A DNA stretch of 64,000 nucleotides, from positions 5,080,001-5,144,000 of the forward strand of contig NZ_PHHE01000001.1 of assembly GCF_002813455.1 (NCBI RefSeq). Direction: 5' to 3'. A model generated the notes under the pieces. That model did no database searches, was not told the DNA's origin, and was given only the letters and a program-made list of their open reading frames with translations. A program made the position numbers and the translations under genes. Origin of the DNA: Pseudomonas baetica. Its GTDB lineage: Bacteria > Pseudomonadota > Gammaproteobacteria > Pseudomonadales > Pseudomonadaceae. Each line of letters opens with the position of its first letter. Position 1 is the stretch's first letter. This document shows, piece by piece, positions 50,693 through 60,170 of the stretch.

Positions 50693-51406
50693 ATGGAAAA
50701 ACGTGAAGAACTCTACCGCGGCAAAGCCAAATCGGTTTACAAGACCGACGACGCTGACCGCTTGATCCTGCTGTTTCGCAACGACACCTCGGCGTTCGAC
50801 GGCAAGCGCATCGAGCAGCTCGACCGCAAAGGCATGGTGAACAACAAGTTCAACGCCTTCATCATGCAGAAACTCGAAGCGGCCGGCATTCCGACCCAGT
50901 TCGACAAACTGCTGGGCGACAACGAGTGCCTGGTGAAGAAGCTCGACATGATTCCGGTCGAGTGTGTTGTGCGTAACTATGCCGCTGGCAGCCTGGTCAA
51001 ACGTCTGGGCGTCGAAGAGGGCATGAAGCTCAACCCGTACACCTTCGAGCTGTTCCTGAAGGACGACGCCAAGGGCGACCCGTTCATCAACGAATCCCAC
51101 GTCGTGGCATTCGGTTGGGGCACCGCCGAGCAACTGGTTCGCATGAAAGAACTGTCGCTCAAGGTCAACGAAGTCCTGAGCAAACTGTTCGACGACGCCG
51201 GCCTGCTGCTGGTCGACTTCAAGCTTGAATTCGGCGTGTTCAGCGATGGCTCCATCGTCCTCGGTGACGAGTTCAGCCCGGACGGCTGCCGTCTGTGGGA
51301 CAAGGACACCAAGAAGAAGATGGACAAGGACCGCTTCCGTCAGGGCCTCGGTGACGTCATCGAAGCCTACGAAGAAGTTGCCAATCGTCTGGGCGTACCG
51401 CTTTAA
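50693..51406 (+). CDS. purC: SAICAR synthetase PurC
   Basis: The 237-aa protein starts [16 protein letters not shown] and has the expected signatures [14 protein letters not shown] and [14 protein letters not shown] with [15 protein letters not shown]. It converts CAIR and aspartate to SAICAR in purine biosynthesis. Length is normal for the short bacterial form. It is the last gene before tRNA-Ser. Confidence 0.97.
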   Translation: MEKREELYRGKAKSVYKTDDADRLILLFRNDTSAFDGKRIEQLDRKGMVNNKFNAFIMQKLEAAGIPTQFDKLLGDNECLVKKLDMIPVECVVRNYAAGSLVKRLGVEEGMKLNPYTFELFLKDDAKGDPFINESHVVAFGWGTAEQLVRMKELSLKVNEVLSKLFDDAGLLLVDFKLEFGVFSDGSIVLGDEFSPDGCRLWDKDTKKKMDKDRFRQGLGDVIEAYEEVANRLGVPL

Positions 51407-51489
51407 TCGACGCAAGCATCTGATAGCACGAAGAAAATTTCGAAAGAGGGTTTGCTTTCGGTAAAAGTGTTGTTATGATGCGCGCCGTT

Positions 51490-51579
51490 GGAGAGATGCC
51501 AGAGTGGCCGAATGGGACGGATTCGAAATCCGTTGTACCTTCACCGGTACCTAGGGTTCGAATCCCTATCTCTCCGCCA
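51490..51579 (+). tRNA. tRNA-Ser(CGA)
   Basis: The 90-base tRNA has the acceptor GGAGAGA/TCTCTCC, an anticodon loop TTCGAAA (anticodon CGA), a long variable arm typical of serine tRNAs, T-loop TTCGAAT and encoded CCA (51577-51579). A terminator follows at 51596. Confidence 0.96.
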
Positions 51580-51595
51580 TTATTGAACAAGACGA

Positions 51596-51631
51596 AGCCC
51601 CCGTAATCATTGCTGATTACGGGGGCTTTTT
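51596..51631 (+). terminator. Rho-independent terminator after tRNA-Ser
   Basis: A perfect 14-bp stem AGCCCCCGTAATCA/TGATTACGGGGGCT with a TTGC loop and a T-run lies 17 bases after the tRNA. Confidence 0.95.
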
Positions 51632-51978
51632 CGTTTCTGCGAATCTGCTTTTTCGTCGCCGTAGCGAAGGCACTGAAGCGCACCGCGCCCACGGTTGACT
51701 CATTGGGAGTTAAGCAATTTTTAAGTAAACTCCGCCTCTGCCGACATTAGAGGTACGGTGATTACAGGGCTCGCCAACAAATTCAACGCCGCGTTCGCAG
51801 AGCCGGGTGCTGTCATTGTGGGTCTGCGATCAGCAGCCAGAGCACGCCTGTGGTCAATTATTCTCTGCCAGACCATGAGGTCAGCGCTCTCATTAAAGCG
51901 GATGCTTGCGATCGCCTCGGACGCAAAAGGCGTCTTCAGCGAGATCTATCTTCGCCCCCTATTTAAATTGGATTGAAC
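51632..51978. other. Leader region of the large glycosyltransferase gene
   Basis: These 347 bases hold no convincing gene. A short frame at 51758-51976 begins with GTG and has no recognisable protein features. TTGACT near 51695 with an AT-rich stretch 17 bases on could be a weak promoter for the gene at 51979. Confidence 0.4.
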
Positions 51979-54900
51979 ATGACAATTCCACCTTCAGCCC
52001 CAGATGCTTACCTGACGTCTAAAACTCAACCCGTCAATGCAGGCCACAGCGCAGGCCTGGTGGTCGAGGGGTGCGAAGTGCTGGTTGCACAGCAGCCGGC
52101 ATTCGAAGATGGCGAGCCGCCAGTGGGCGTGGTTATCCATGCGTATTTTCCCGAAGTGCTGCCAGATATTTTGTCCCGTCTGCTTAAACTGCCTGAGCGC
52201 CTGCATCTATACGTCACCTGCGTGGCCGGACGTGACGATGAGGTAGGTGCTCAACTGGCGGCCTGTGGATTGGGTTATTCGCTGTATCGGGTGCCCAACC
52301 ACGGCAGGGACGTTTTGCCGTTTCTGCGGATGCTGCCGTTCTTGCGTGCCGATAACATCCGCACGCTGGTCAAGCTGCACACCAAGCGTTCATTGCATTT
52401 GGGGGCGGAAAACGGCTGGGGTCTTGAACTATTTGATGACCTGCTGGACCCGGTACGTTTTCGTCGAGCGCTGGAGCAGCTTGCCGATCCGGTGCACGTT
52501 CCAACGCTGGGGCCTCAGCAATACCTGTTGCCCGTGACCAGACACCTCAGTGAAAGCAACCGCACGACGCTTGTCACTCTGGCCGAGCGCGCGGGCATTG
52601 ACCCCCAAGGCATCAACGAGGCGGATTTCTTTGCCGGCACCATGTTCATTGCACGCACCGACGTGTTCGCCCCCGTGGAACGGATGCAACTGACGGACAA
52701 TGATTTCGAAGTTGAGAGCGGCCAGCTTGACGGCACCCTGGCACATGTTCTGAAGCGTTTTTTCGGCATTCTGGCGAATGTTGGCCGACAGCAGCGCAGT
52801 ATTGACCTTTACCAGCGCTGGCTGGCTAACCGGCAATTGACTGCCGCAGAGGCTGAAGGTTTGCCCGCGCGACTTGCGAGCTGGCCTGGGCAACCGAACG
52901 TGTTGCTGGTGTTGACCGACACCACGGGTGACATTGGGTTGCTGCGCTCCACCCTGAAAAGCATCGACCGCCAGCTTTACGAGGCGGCGGCCATCGTGGT
53001 GCTTTCCAATGCTGAACCTGTAGAGGTGACGCCGGCCGCCAATCTGCTCTGGCTACCGCTGGCTGAATCCTGGCCAAGCCAGCTCAACGAGCTGCTGCAA
53101 GGCATCGAGGTTGACTGGTGGTACCTGCTGCGGGGTGGCGACGAACTGGATCCCCACGCGCTGCTTTTACTCGCCGAGGGCATCGCCCTGAATCCCGGCG
53201 TCAGTGCTTGCTACAGCGATGAAGACTCACTGACCGACTGCGGTTGCCAGAACCCGGTATTCAAGCCCGATTTGAACCTGGATATGTTGCGCAGTCTTCC
53301 GTATGTCGGCCGTGCACTGGCTTTCAGTCGCGAGGCCGCGCTGGCGGCTGATGGCTTCGATCCGGCCTTCAGCGAACTGGCGCCTCATGATTTGCTTTTC
53401 CGGCTGATTGAAACTCATGGACTGGGCACTGTCGGGCACCTCGCCGATGTGCTGGTGCATCAGGCAATCAACTTCTCCCAGTGGCTCGGTGAGCCCCAGG
53501 TTATCGCGAACTCGGCGGCCATCGTCGAGGCGCACTTGCAGCGCCTGGGCGTGGCTCATGAACTGCAGGCCGGACCTTTGCCAATGGCTAACCGTGTGGT
53601 CTACCAACACGCCGATCAGCCGTTGGTGTCCATCATTATTCCTACCAAGGATTGCCTGGCGATGCTGCTTCGCTGCATCGAAAGCATCATGGAGAAAACC
53701 CGCTATACAAATTACGAACTGATCATCGTCGACAACAACAGCGAAACCGACGAGGCCCGTGATTGGTTCAACGGTATGGAGCACTTGAATAACCCCAAAG
53801 TGCGCATCCTGCGTTACCCGCACCCGTTCAACTATTCGGCGATTAATAACTTTGCCGCCAGCCATGCCCGTGGCGAATACCTGGTGCTGCTCAACAATGA
53901 CACCGTGATCATTGATGGCGACTGGATGGGGGCGATGCTCCATCACGCCCAGCGGCCAGAAGTGGGGGTAGTCGGTGCCAAACTGTTTTTCCTCGACGGG
54001 ACCGTTCAGCATGCAGGCGTGGTACTCGGTTTGCGTGGCGTTGCAGACCACCCGTTTATCGGCGATTCAATGCAGTCCAACGGCTACCTTCACCGCTTGC
54101 ATCTTGATCAGAACTACAGCGCGGTAACCGCCGCCTGTCTGATGATCAGCACCGAGCTGTACCATCAAGTGGGGGGTATGGACGAGGTCGGGCTGGCCGT
54201 TTCCTACAACGACGTGGATCTGTGCCTGAAAGTCGGCCAGGCAGGACATTTGATTGTCTGGACGCCGTACGCGGTGCTTGTTCACGAAGCCAGCGTGAGC
54301 CAGAACAATGTCGACACGACCAAACAGGAAGCCAAGCGCATACGGTTCAAAGGCGAACAGTCGGTGATGTACCAGCGTTGGCTTGGACAAATCGCCAACG
54401 ATCCGGCCTACAACCGTAACCTGACCCTGGAGGGGAGTGGCTTCTCCTCCAAATACCGCACCGATACGGACTGGCACCCTTTCGCCAGTCGTGAGTTGCC
54501 GCACGTGCTGTGTCACCCCCTCGATTCTTTCGGCAGTGGACATTATCGGGTGCGTCAGCCCTTCGCTGCCCTGAAGGCCGCGCAACTGATCGGCGGGTCG
54601 CTGAGCGACGAGGGGCTTCAACCGACAGAGCTGGAGCGCATGGCACCAGACACGATCATTTTCCAGGGGCAACACACAACGCCTCATCTGGAATACATGC
54701 AGGACACCCAGGCATTCTCCAAGGCCTTCAAGGTTTACGAGCTGGATGACTACATTCTTGACGTGCCCGCCGCCAACCTGACCCATGACTTGCTCCCCAA
54801 AGACATCGCAAGGCGCGTGAAGAAAGCCGCAGAGCTGTGCGATCGGCTGGTGGTGTCGACCCAGCCGCTGGCCAATGCGCTGAAGGGTTTCAGTACCGAC

Positions 54901-55479
54901 ATCCGGGTGATCGAAAACCGTCTGCCAAGCCATTGGTGGAGCGGCTTGACCGGCCAGCGTCAACAAGGCAGCAAGCCTCGAGTCGGCTGGGCAGGCGGTT
55001 CGAGTCACAGCGGCGACCTGCAAGTCATTGCCGAAGTGGTTCGTGAGCTGGCAGGGGAAGTGGAATGGGTGTTCATGGGCATGTGTCCACCGGCACTGCG
55101 TCCCTATGTCCATGAGTACCACAGAGGTGTGAGTATCGAAAAATACCCGCAAAGGCTGGCCGGTTTGAACCTGGACCTGGCTTTGGCGCCGCTGCAAGAT
55201 AACTTTTTCAACACCTGCAAAAGCAATTTGCGCTTGCTGGAATACGGTGCCTGCGGCTTCCCGGTGATCTGCTCGGACATCCTCTGTTACAGCGGTGACT
55301 TCCCTGTGACGAGGGTCAGGAACACAGCGCAAGACTGGATTTGCGCCATTCGCGAACATCTCGCTGAAGCTGATGCCAGCGCCAGGGCCGGAGAAGCATT
55401 GCGCCGCGTGGTACTCGATAACTGGATGCTCAAGGACGAACATCTGTTGGCGTGGCGAAGCGCCTGGCTGGCGGATTGA
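51979..55479 (+). CDS. Large multidomain glycosyltransferase (RgpF-like + GT2 + GT4-like)
   Basis: From the ATG at 51979 the protein has 1,166 aa. Order: an N-terminal RgpF/rhamnan-synthesis-F-like domain (about 45-290, VVIHAYFPEVLPDIL, VPNHGRDVLPFLR, KLHTKRSLHLG); a degenerate GT2-like region (about 310-520, with YSDEDSLTDC); a full GT2 domain (about 545-790, VSIIIPTKDCLAML, LLNNDTVIIDGDW, YNDVDLCLKVGQAG); and a C-terminal GT-B-like domain (about 840-1160, PRVGWAGGSSHSGDL). It probably builds a surface polysaccharide from several sugars in one chain. No Wzx/Wzy or ABC exporter is in the window. Substrates are unknown. Confidence 0.87.
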   Translation: MTIPPSAPDAYLTSKTQPVNAGHSAGLVVEGCEVLVAQQPAFEDGEPPVGVVIHAYFPEVLPDILSRLLKLPERLHLYVTCVAGRDDEVGAQLAACGLGYSLYRVPNHGRDVLPFLRMLPFLRADNIRTLVKLHTKRSLHLGAENGWGLELFDDLLDPVRFRRALEQLADPVHVPTLGPQQYLLPVTRHLSESNRTTLVTLAERAGIDPQGINEADFFAGTMFIARTDVFAPVERMQLTDNDFEVESGQLDGTLAHVLKRFFGILANVGRQQRSIDLYQRWLANRQLTAAEAEGLPARLASWPGQPNVLLVLTDTTGDIGLLRSTLKSIDRQLYEAAAIVVLSNAEPVEVTPAANLLWLPLAESWPSQLNELLQGIEVDWWYLLRGGDELDPHALLLLAEGIALNPGVSACYSDEDSLTDCGCQNPVFKPDLNLDMLRSLPYVGRALAFSREAALAADGFDPAFSELAPHDLLFRLIETHGLGTVGHLADVLVHQAINFSQWLGEPQVIANSAAIVEAHLQRLGVAHELQAGPLPMANRVVYQHADQPLVSIIIPTKDCLAMLLRCIESIMEKTRYTNYELIIVDNNSETDEARDWFNGMEHLNNPKVRILRYPHPFNYSAINNFAASHARGEYLVLLNNDTVIIDGDWMGAMLHHAQRPEVGVVGAKLFFLDGTVQHAGVVLGLRGVADHPFIGDSMQSNGYLHRLHLDQNYSAVTAACLMISTELYHQVGGMDEVGLAVSYNDVDLCLKVGQAGHLIVWTPYAVLVHEASVSQNNVDTTKQEAKRIRFKGEQSVMYQRWLGQIANDPAYNRNLTLEGSGFSSKYRTDTDWHPFASRELPHVLCHPLDSFGSGHYRVRQPFAALKAAQLIGGSLSDEGLQPTELERMAPDTIIFQGQHTTPHLEYMQDTQAFSKAFKVYELDDYILDVPAANLTHDLLPKDIARRVKKAAELCDRLVVSTQPLANALKGFSTDIRVIENRLPSHWWSGLTGQRQQGSKPRVGWAGGSSHSGDLQVIAEVVRELAGEVEWVFMGMCPPALRPYVHEYHRGVSIEKYPQRLAGLNLDLALAPLQDNFFNTCKSNLRLLEYGACGFPVICSDILCYSGDFPVTRVRNTAQDWICAIREHLAEADASARAGEALRRVVLDNWMLKDEHLLAWRSAWLAD

Positions 55480-55703
55480 GCAAGAAGCCAGCATTGCGTG
55501 CTGGCCTGTTGCATGCGACCCCGGAAAGCGCTCAAGCAGGTTCGATACCGATCCGAAAAAAAGCCTCACAGCATTAAAACCGTGGGGCTTGTTCCTTTCC
55601 GCAGGATCTGCAACGTTCTGCACACGCTCACTCGGGGCTGCGAGGCGCCAACTGACGATTGATCAGCTCATGAGCGTTCTTGTGCGTCGGTCGTGCAGAG
55701 CGG

Positions 55704-55895
55704 CTAAATCTCCTTGACCGGTGTCTCCCCCTGCACAGCCTTGATCAACTCGATCACGTGCAAACAATCGGCCTTGTTCACATACGATTCGCCACTGGCG
55801 ATGGTCTCGTGATTGCCCGCTCGCAGCCTCCAGCGCCATTGCCCTTTGCCGGTGCTCGGGGTGCCTCTGGATTGCCTGTAAATCTCGAAATACAT
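55704..55895 (-). CDS. DUF1508 (YegP-like) small protein
   Basis: The 63-aa protein carries the core of the YegP repeat: an aromatic start (YFEIYRQSRG), QWRWRLRAGNHETIASGESY and a helical end (KADCLHVIELIK). YegP proteins usually have two such repeats; this has one. The function is unknown. It is alone between convergent neighbours; 230 bases without a gene lie before the LysR gene at 56126. Confidence 0.75.
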   Translation of the reverse strand: MYFEIYRQSRGTPSTGKGQWRWRLRAGNHETIASGESYVNKADCLHVIELIKAVQGETPVKEI

Positions 55896-56125
55896 TCAGT
55901 TCGCTCCATGCGATTTTTACGTGCGACAGCCTGTGTGGCGCATCGACGCAAGCCTAGCGCAGGAGGTTTTTTTGGCTATCAGACATTTGTTTCCAATCGT
56001 TCTCGGATGTTTCTGAAGCGTGCGGGCCAGAGCGGGGTGTCGTCACACGACCCTGCAAAGGTTGATGGACGCCGCCCCCATAGCCTTTCTACACTGCCCT
56101 CCAGTTTGGGGATGGGGGGCAATGG

Positions 56126-57046
56126 ATGAACCGCAACGAATTACGCAAGGCCGACATCAACCTGATGGTGGTGTTCGAAACCTTGATGCTTGAGCGCAAC
56201 GTGACCCGGGCGGCGGAGAAGCTGTTTCTCGGCCAGCCGACCATCAGCTCTGCACTCAACCGCTTGCGCACGATGCTCAACGATCCGTTGTTCATTCGTG
56301 TCGGTCATCGCATGGAGCCGACGGCGCGGGCCGAGGATATCTTCCGCCACCTCAAACCTGCGCTGGATTCGTTGTCAGTGGCATTGAGCCTGACCCGCGA
56401 TTTTTATCCGGCGGTCAGCACCATGACCTTCCGAATCGGTTTGTCCGATGATGTCGAGTTCGGCCTGTTGCCGCCCCTGTTGCGCGCGTTGCGTCAGGAA
56501 GCGCCGAACGTGGTGTTTGTCGTGCAACACGTTGACTACTGGCGGATTCCCGACCTGCTGGCCGCCGGCGACATCACCGTCGGCATCAGCCAGACTCGCG
56601 GCCTGCCGGCCAATGCCAAGCGCAAACTGCTGCGGCACATTCAGCCGAGCATCCTGCGTGCCGATGCCTCGCCGACACCGCTGACCCTTGATGAATATTG
56701 CGCGCGCCCGCACGTGCTGGTATCCCACACGGCCAACGTCAGCGGTTTCGCCGATGAGTGGCTGGCAGAGCTGGGGCGTACCCGTCAGGTCGTGCTGTCG
56801 GTGCCGCAATACAGCGCATTGCCGGCGCTGTTGGCCGGCACGGATCTGATCGCCAGCCTGCCGGATTACACCGCCGCAGCCATGGCTACCTCCGGATTGC
56901 TGTTCAAGGAGCCGTTCCCATTCAAGACGCCGACGCTGGATCTGTCGATGGTCTGGCTCAGCCACGTCGACAGCGACCCGGCCGAGCGCTGGTTGCGTTC
57001 ACGGCTTGAAGCGTTCATGAGCGAGCGGCCGATCACACCGCCCTGA
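56126..57046 (+). CDS. LysR-family transcriptional regulator
   Basis: The 306-aa protein has the N-terminal winged HTH (INLMVVFETLMLERNVTRAAEKLFLGQPTI, about 11-40) and a PBP2-type effector domain (about 95-295). It probably regulates a divergent or downstream catabolic gene; the CHMI gene follows 53 bases later in the same direction. Inducer unknown. Confidence 0.93.
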   Translation: MNRNELRKADINLMVVFETLMLERNVTRAAEKLFLGQPTISSALNRLRTMLNDPLFIRVGHRMEPTARAEDIFRHLKPALDSLSVALSLTRDFYPAVSTMTFRIGLSDDVEFGLLPPLLRALRQEAPNVVFVVQHVDYWRIPDLLAAGDITVGISQTRGLPANAKRKLLRHIQPSILRADASPTPLTLDEYCARPHVLVSHTANVSGFADEWLAELGRTRQVVLSVPQYSALPALLAGTDLIASLPDYTAAAMATSGLLFKEPFPFKTPTLDLSMVWLSHVDSDPAERWLRSRLEAFMSERPITPP

Positions 57047-57099
57047 GCCGGCGCTGTGTTATATGTACGCCCTTTCTGCCGACTGACTGGAGCAACCCA

Positions 57100-57465
57100 A
57101 TGCCACACCTGCATATGGAATACACCGCCAACCTGCCGCAGTTGAACGCCGACGTCGCGTTGATCCGGCTCAACAACACCTTGGTGGGGTCCGGTCAGTT
57201 CGCGGCAGAGTTCGATATCAAGAGCCGCGCGGTGAAGGTCGAAACGTTCAAGGTCGGCACCGCCATGAGCGAACGGGCTTTCGTCCATGTGAAGCTGGCG
57301 CTGCTCAGCGGTCGCTCAGCGGAAATTAAAAGGCAGCTCTCGCAGAGCCTGTTGGCGGTGCTGCAGGAGTTGTGCGAATGGCCAGAGGGCCTCGAAGTGC
57401 AGCTGTGCGTCGAGCTTGTCGACATTGATCGAGAGTCCTACAGCAAGACCGCTATCGGCGTGTAG
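57100..57465 (+). CDS. hpaF: 5-carboxymethyl-2-hydroxymuconate Delta-isomerase
   Basis: The 121-aa protein begins MPHLHMEYTANL with the N-terminal Pro that acts as catalytic base after Met removal, the mark of CHMI in the tautomerase superfamily, and contains DIKSRAVKVETFKVG and FVHVKLALLSGRS. CHMI isomerises an intermediate of homoprotocatechuate degradation. No other hpa genes are present, so the symbol follows similarity only; paralogues of other function occur. Confidence 0.85.
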   Translation: MPHLHMEYTANLPQLNADVALIRLNNTLVGSGQFAAEFDIKSRAVKVETFKVGTAMSERAFVHVKLALLSGRSAEIKRQLSQSLLAVLQELCEWPEGLEVQLCVELVDIDRESYSKTAIGV

Positions 57466-57468
57466 GAC

Positions 57469-58404
57469 TCAGGCCGCTTCCAACTCACTGCACACTTTAA
57501 TCACCTGCTCGCGCAGCCAGACGTTGGCGCTGTCTTGATCAACCTGCTGGCTCCATTGCATGTCGAGGGTAAACCCCGGCAAGCCGTTCGGCGCCTCACA
57601 GTGATTGAACACTGCTTCGTTGGTCAGCAAACGCTGGATGCGCCGGGGCAGGGTGAGGATGAAGTCTGTGCCGGTGATCATCTTCAAGGCCGCGCTGTAA
57701 CTGTTCGAGCGCGCGACGATCTGGCGTTTCTGTGCCTGTCGCGCCAACCAGCCATCGACCATATTGGTTGTCGAGGTCCAGGGCGTCGGGAACACATGCC
57801 GCCGTTCGGTAAAGGCTTGCAGGCTCAGGCGAGGTTCTAGCGGCGTGGCACGTTTATCGAAGACGCAGACCAGGTCATCTTCCAGCAGCATGCGCGACTT
57901 TAGATCCGTGTGATGACGGTGGAAATTCGGGCCGAAACTGATCACCAGATCAAGACTGCCGTCGCGCAGTTCTTCAGCCGGCACGTCGGTTTCAAACTTG
58001 TGCATGTTGACCATCACCGGCAGGTCATCGAAGTCGAAGCGCTTCAGCAGACGTGGCAGGACCAGTTGCTCGAAGTACTCCGGGGCGCAGATGTTGAACG
58101 TGACCGCTTGTTGAGTCGGGTCAAACACCGAGGCGCCAGCGTGACACAGGTTGATGCTTTCGAGAATCTTCTGCACATGGCCATACATGCTGCTGGCCTT
58201 GTAGGTCGGACGCATGCCGGTACGTGTGTTGATGAACAGTTCGTCTTCGAAACTGGTACGCAGTTTTTTCAGGCAGTAACTGACGGTGGACTGGCTGACA
58301 AACAGCGCCTCCGAGACATCGGTGACGCTGCTTTGCTCATAAACGGCGATAAACACCATGAGATCCTGCATGTCGAGCTTTCGAAGCAAGTTACTGTTCA
58401 GCAT
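57469..58404 (-). CDS. LysR-family transcriptional regulator
   Basis: The 311-aa protein has a LysR HTH (DLMVFIAVYEQSSVTDVSEALFVSQSTV, about 14-42) and an effector domain with DLVISFGPNFHRHH. Its effector half differs clearly from the LysR protein at 56126, so they are not recent duplicates. It is convergent with the CHMI gene (3-base gap) and divergent from nothing close; the MFS gene on the same strand ends 198 bases upstream. Confidence 0.92.
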   Translation of the reverse strand: MLNSNLLRKLDMQDLMVFIAVYEQSSVTDVSEALFVSQSTVSYCLKKLRTSFEDELFINTRTGMRPTYKASSMYGHVQKILESINLCHAGASVFDPTQQAVTFNICAPEYFEQLVLPRLLKRFDFDDLPVMVNMHKFETDVPAEELRDGSLDLVISFGPNFHRHHTDLKSRMLLEDDLVCVFDKRATPLEPRLSLQAFTERRHVFPTPWTSTTNMVDGWLARQAQKRQIVARSNSYSAALKMITGTDFILTLPRRIQRLLTNEAVFNHCEAPNGLPGFTLDMQWSQQVDQDSANVWLREQVIKVCSELEAA

Positions 58405-58601
58405 CCGTTCCGTCTCGCTGTGCTCCTTGCGCTGAATCCGCGCAAACGTGTGCGAACGATCCTAACGGAACGATGGTGCTAGGAGAAAGCCTTGTAGGAC
58501 ATTTCACGGTCAGTTGTGGGACAGAAAGTTTTAGGAATACGACGTCCCTCGGTAATCTGCGAAAAGCTGGCCAGAGGCCTCTAGCCCAAGCGCGTCAGCA
58601 A

Positions 58602-59786
58602 TTACTGGATATGCCGCGCGTATTGCCGCGGATCGAAGCGCTGCACCATGAGCAGCATGCCCACCATCACTGCCGTCAGCGACCACCAGGCCCATTCAAA
58701 GCTGCCCAGTTGATCGCGAACCATCCCGGCCAGCAGCGGCGATAGACCGGCAATCAAATAACCAACGCCCTGTACGAAGGCGGTCAGTCCACCGGCGCGC
58801 TGCGGGTTGTCGAGGTGATCGAGCGAAACGATCAGGCTCATCGGAAACAATCCGCCAATACCCAAGCCCAACAGGCACGGCCAGAGCAGGCTGAGGTGTT
58901 GCGGGCTGAGGATCAGTCCGCAGAAACCGGCAATGATCAGCATCAGCAGCGTCGCCAGCAATGCGCGCCGGTCATGGCTGCGATTGGCGATGGCCGGAAC
59001 CACCAGGCCGGAAATCACCTCCATGGCCGTCAGAAAACCCAACACCAGGCCGGCATTTTGTTCGCTCCAGCCTTTTTCGACGTAGTACGGCGCCAGCCAG
59101 GCGAGCACACAGGTGTAGGACGCCGTGCCCAAGCCGAAGAAGGTCGCGAGTAACCAGGCGCGGGGATTGCTGAAAAACGCTTGTTTCTTCGCCACACCGG
59201 TCGCGACGGTCGGCGATTGCCTGCGTTGCAACCACCAGAACACCAACGCCAGCAGCGCCAGCGCTGCCCAGATGGCCAAACCGAGGCGCCAGCTACCGGT
59301 TTGTCCCATCACCAGTGGGGCGAAGGAGGCCGCAATCGCTGCGCCACCCATGATCGAGGTTACGTATAAACCCATGCACAGCGCGACGTTGTCGGGGAAG
59401 CGCGATTTGATCAGCGTCGGCATCAAGGCTTGAATCAACGCGATGCCGATACCTGCCAGCACGGCGCTGGCGATCAATTGCGCCGCCGAATCGACGAACA
59501 GCCGCGACAGGGTCGCCAGACCAATTATCAACAGCGATAGCAGCACCGTGCGCCGTTCACCCAGTCGCTGGCTGATGCCAATGCCGAAAAACATCGCCAG
59601 CCCCATGGCCATCACCGGCAACATGGTCAGCAACGACGCGAGGCTGAAGCTCAACGGGATGTCGCCGCGAATCGTCGAAAGCAGGGGGCCGATGGCCGCC
59701 ATCGACGGTCGCAGATTCAGCGCGACCAGAATGATAGCGAGCATTAGCCAGAGGGCGGGGCGGGCAGTGGTGCGGACGTTTTCCAT
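58602..59786 (-). CDS. MFS transporter of the CynX/NimT type
   Basis: From the ATG at 59786 the 394-aa protein has twelve membrane segments, a start ALWLMLAIILVALNLRPSMAAIGPLL and the LNLRP motif typical of the CynX/NimT (cyanate/2-nitroimidazole) branch. It is probably an exporter of small organic compounds. Ligand unknown. It runs divergently from the eptA gene across a 384-base gap with a REPIN. Confidence 0.9.
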   Translation of the reverse strand: MENVRTTARPALWLMLAIILVALNLRPSMAAIGPLLSTIRGDIPLSFSLASLLTMLPVMAMGLAMFFGIGISQRLGERRTVLLSLLIIGLATLSRLFVDSAAQLIASAVLAGIGIALIQALMPTLIKSRFPDNVALCMGLYVTSIMGGAAIAASFAPLVMGQTGSWRLGLAIWAALALLALVFWWLQRRQSPTVATGVAKKQAFFSNPRAWLLATFFGLGTASYTCVLAWLAPYYVEKGWSEQNAGLVLGFLTAMEVISGLVVPAIANRSHDRRALLATLLMLIIAGFCGLILSPQHLSLLWPCLLGLGIGGLFPMSLIVSLDHLDNPQRAGGLTAFVQGVGYLIAGLSPLLAGMVRDQLGSFEWAWWSLTAVMVGMLLMVQRFDPRQYARHIQ

Positions 59787-59895
59787 CTTCAAACCTTGGA
59801 TACCGGGACCGAGGATTAGGCGCGCGATCCCGTCCGAGGGGCAAACCAGAAAACCCATGGCGCCACCGAAAAATCAAATACCCCCGATTTCCAAG

Positions 59896-59965
59896 GAGCT
59901 GCCGCAGGCTGCGATCTTTTGATGCTTTAAAAACAAGATCAAAAGATCGCAGCCTGCGGCAGCTC
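59896..59965. repeat. REPIN upstream of eptA
   Basis: GAGCTGCCGCAGGCTGCGATC with its complement ends at 59965; the loop is TTTTGATGCTTTAAAAACAA-like. It nearly matches the REPIN at 61844-61920. The rest of the 384-base gap to 60170 shows nothing else I can assign. Confidence 0.9.
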
Positions 59966-60170
59966 TACAGGGGGCACGTATTGTTCGCTGAACCAGAGCT
60001 GAATCATTCTCAAATACGTCGCCAGTTTTAACTTATCACCCAATGCCAACTAATCGTTGGCGTCTTTTTCACAAAAAATTGATGGTTACCTGCCTAAAGT
60101 TTGTCATGACTTGGTTAATGAACTTTTCACAGTTGGCCAAGGCTTTTCTATTCAGGAATTGCCCACCTCT

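Noticed and set aside
51758..51976. A 72-aa plus-strand frame starting with GTG before the large glycosyltransferase
   Set aside because: No clear ribosome site and no protein-like features; it overlaps the leader of the next gene.
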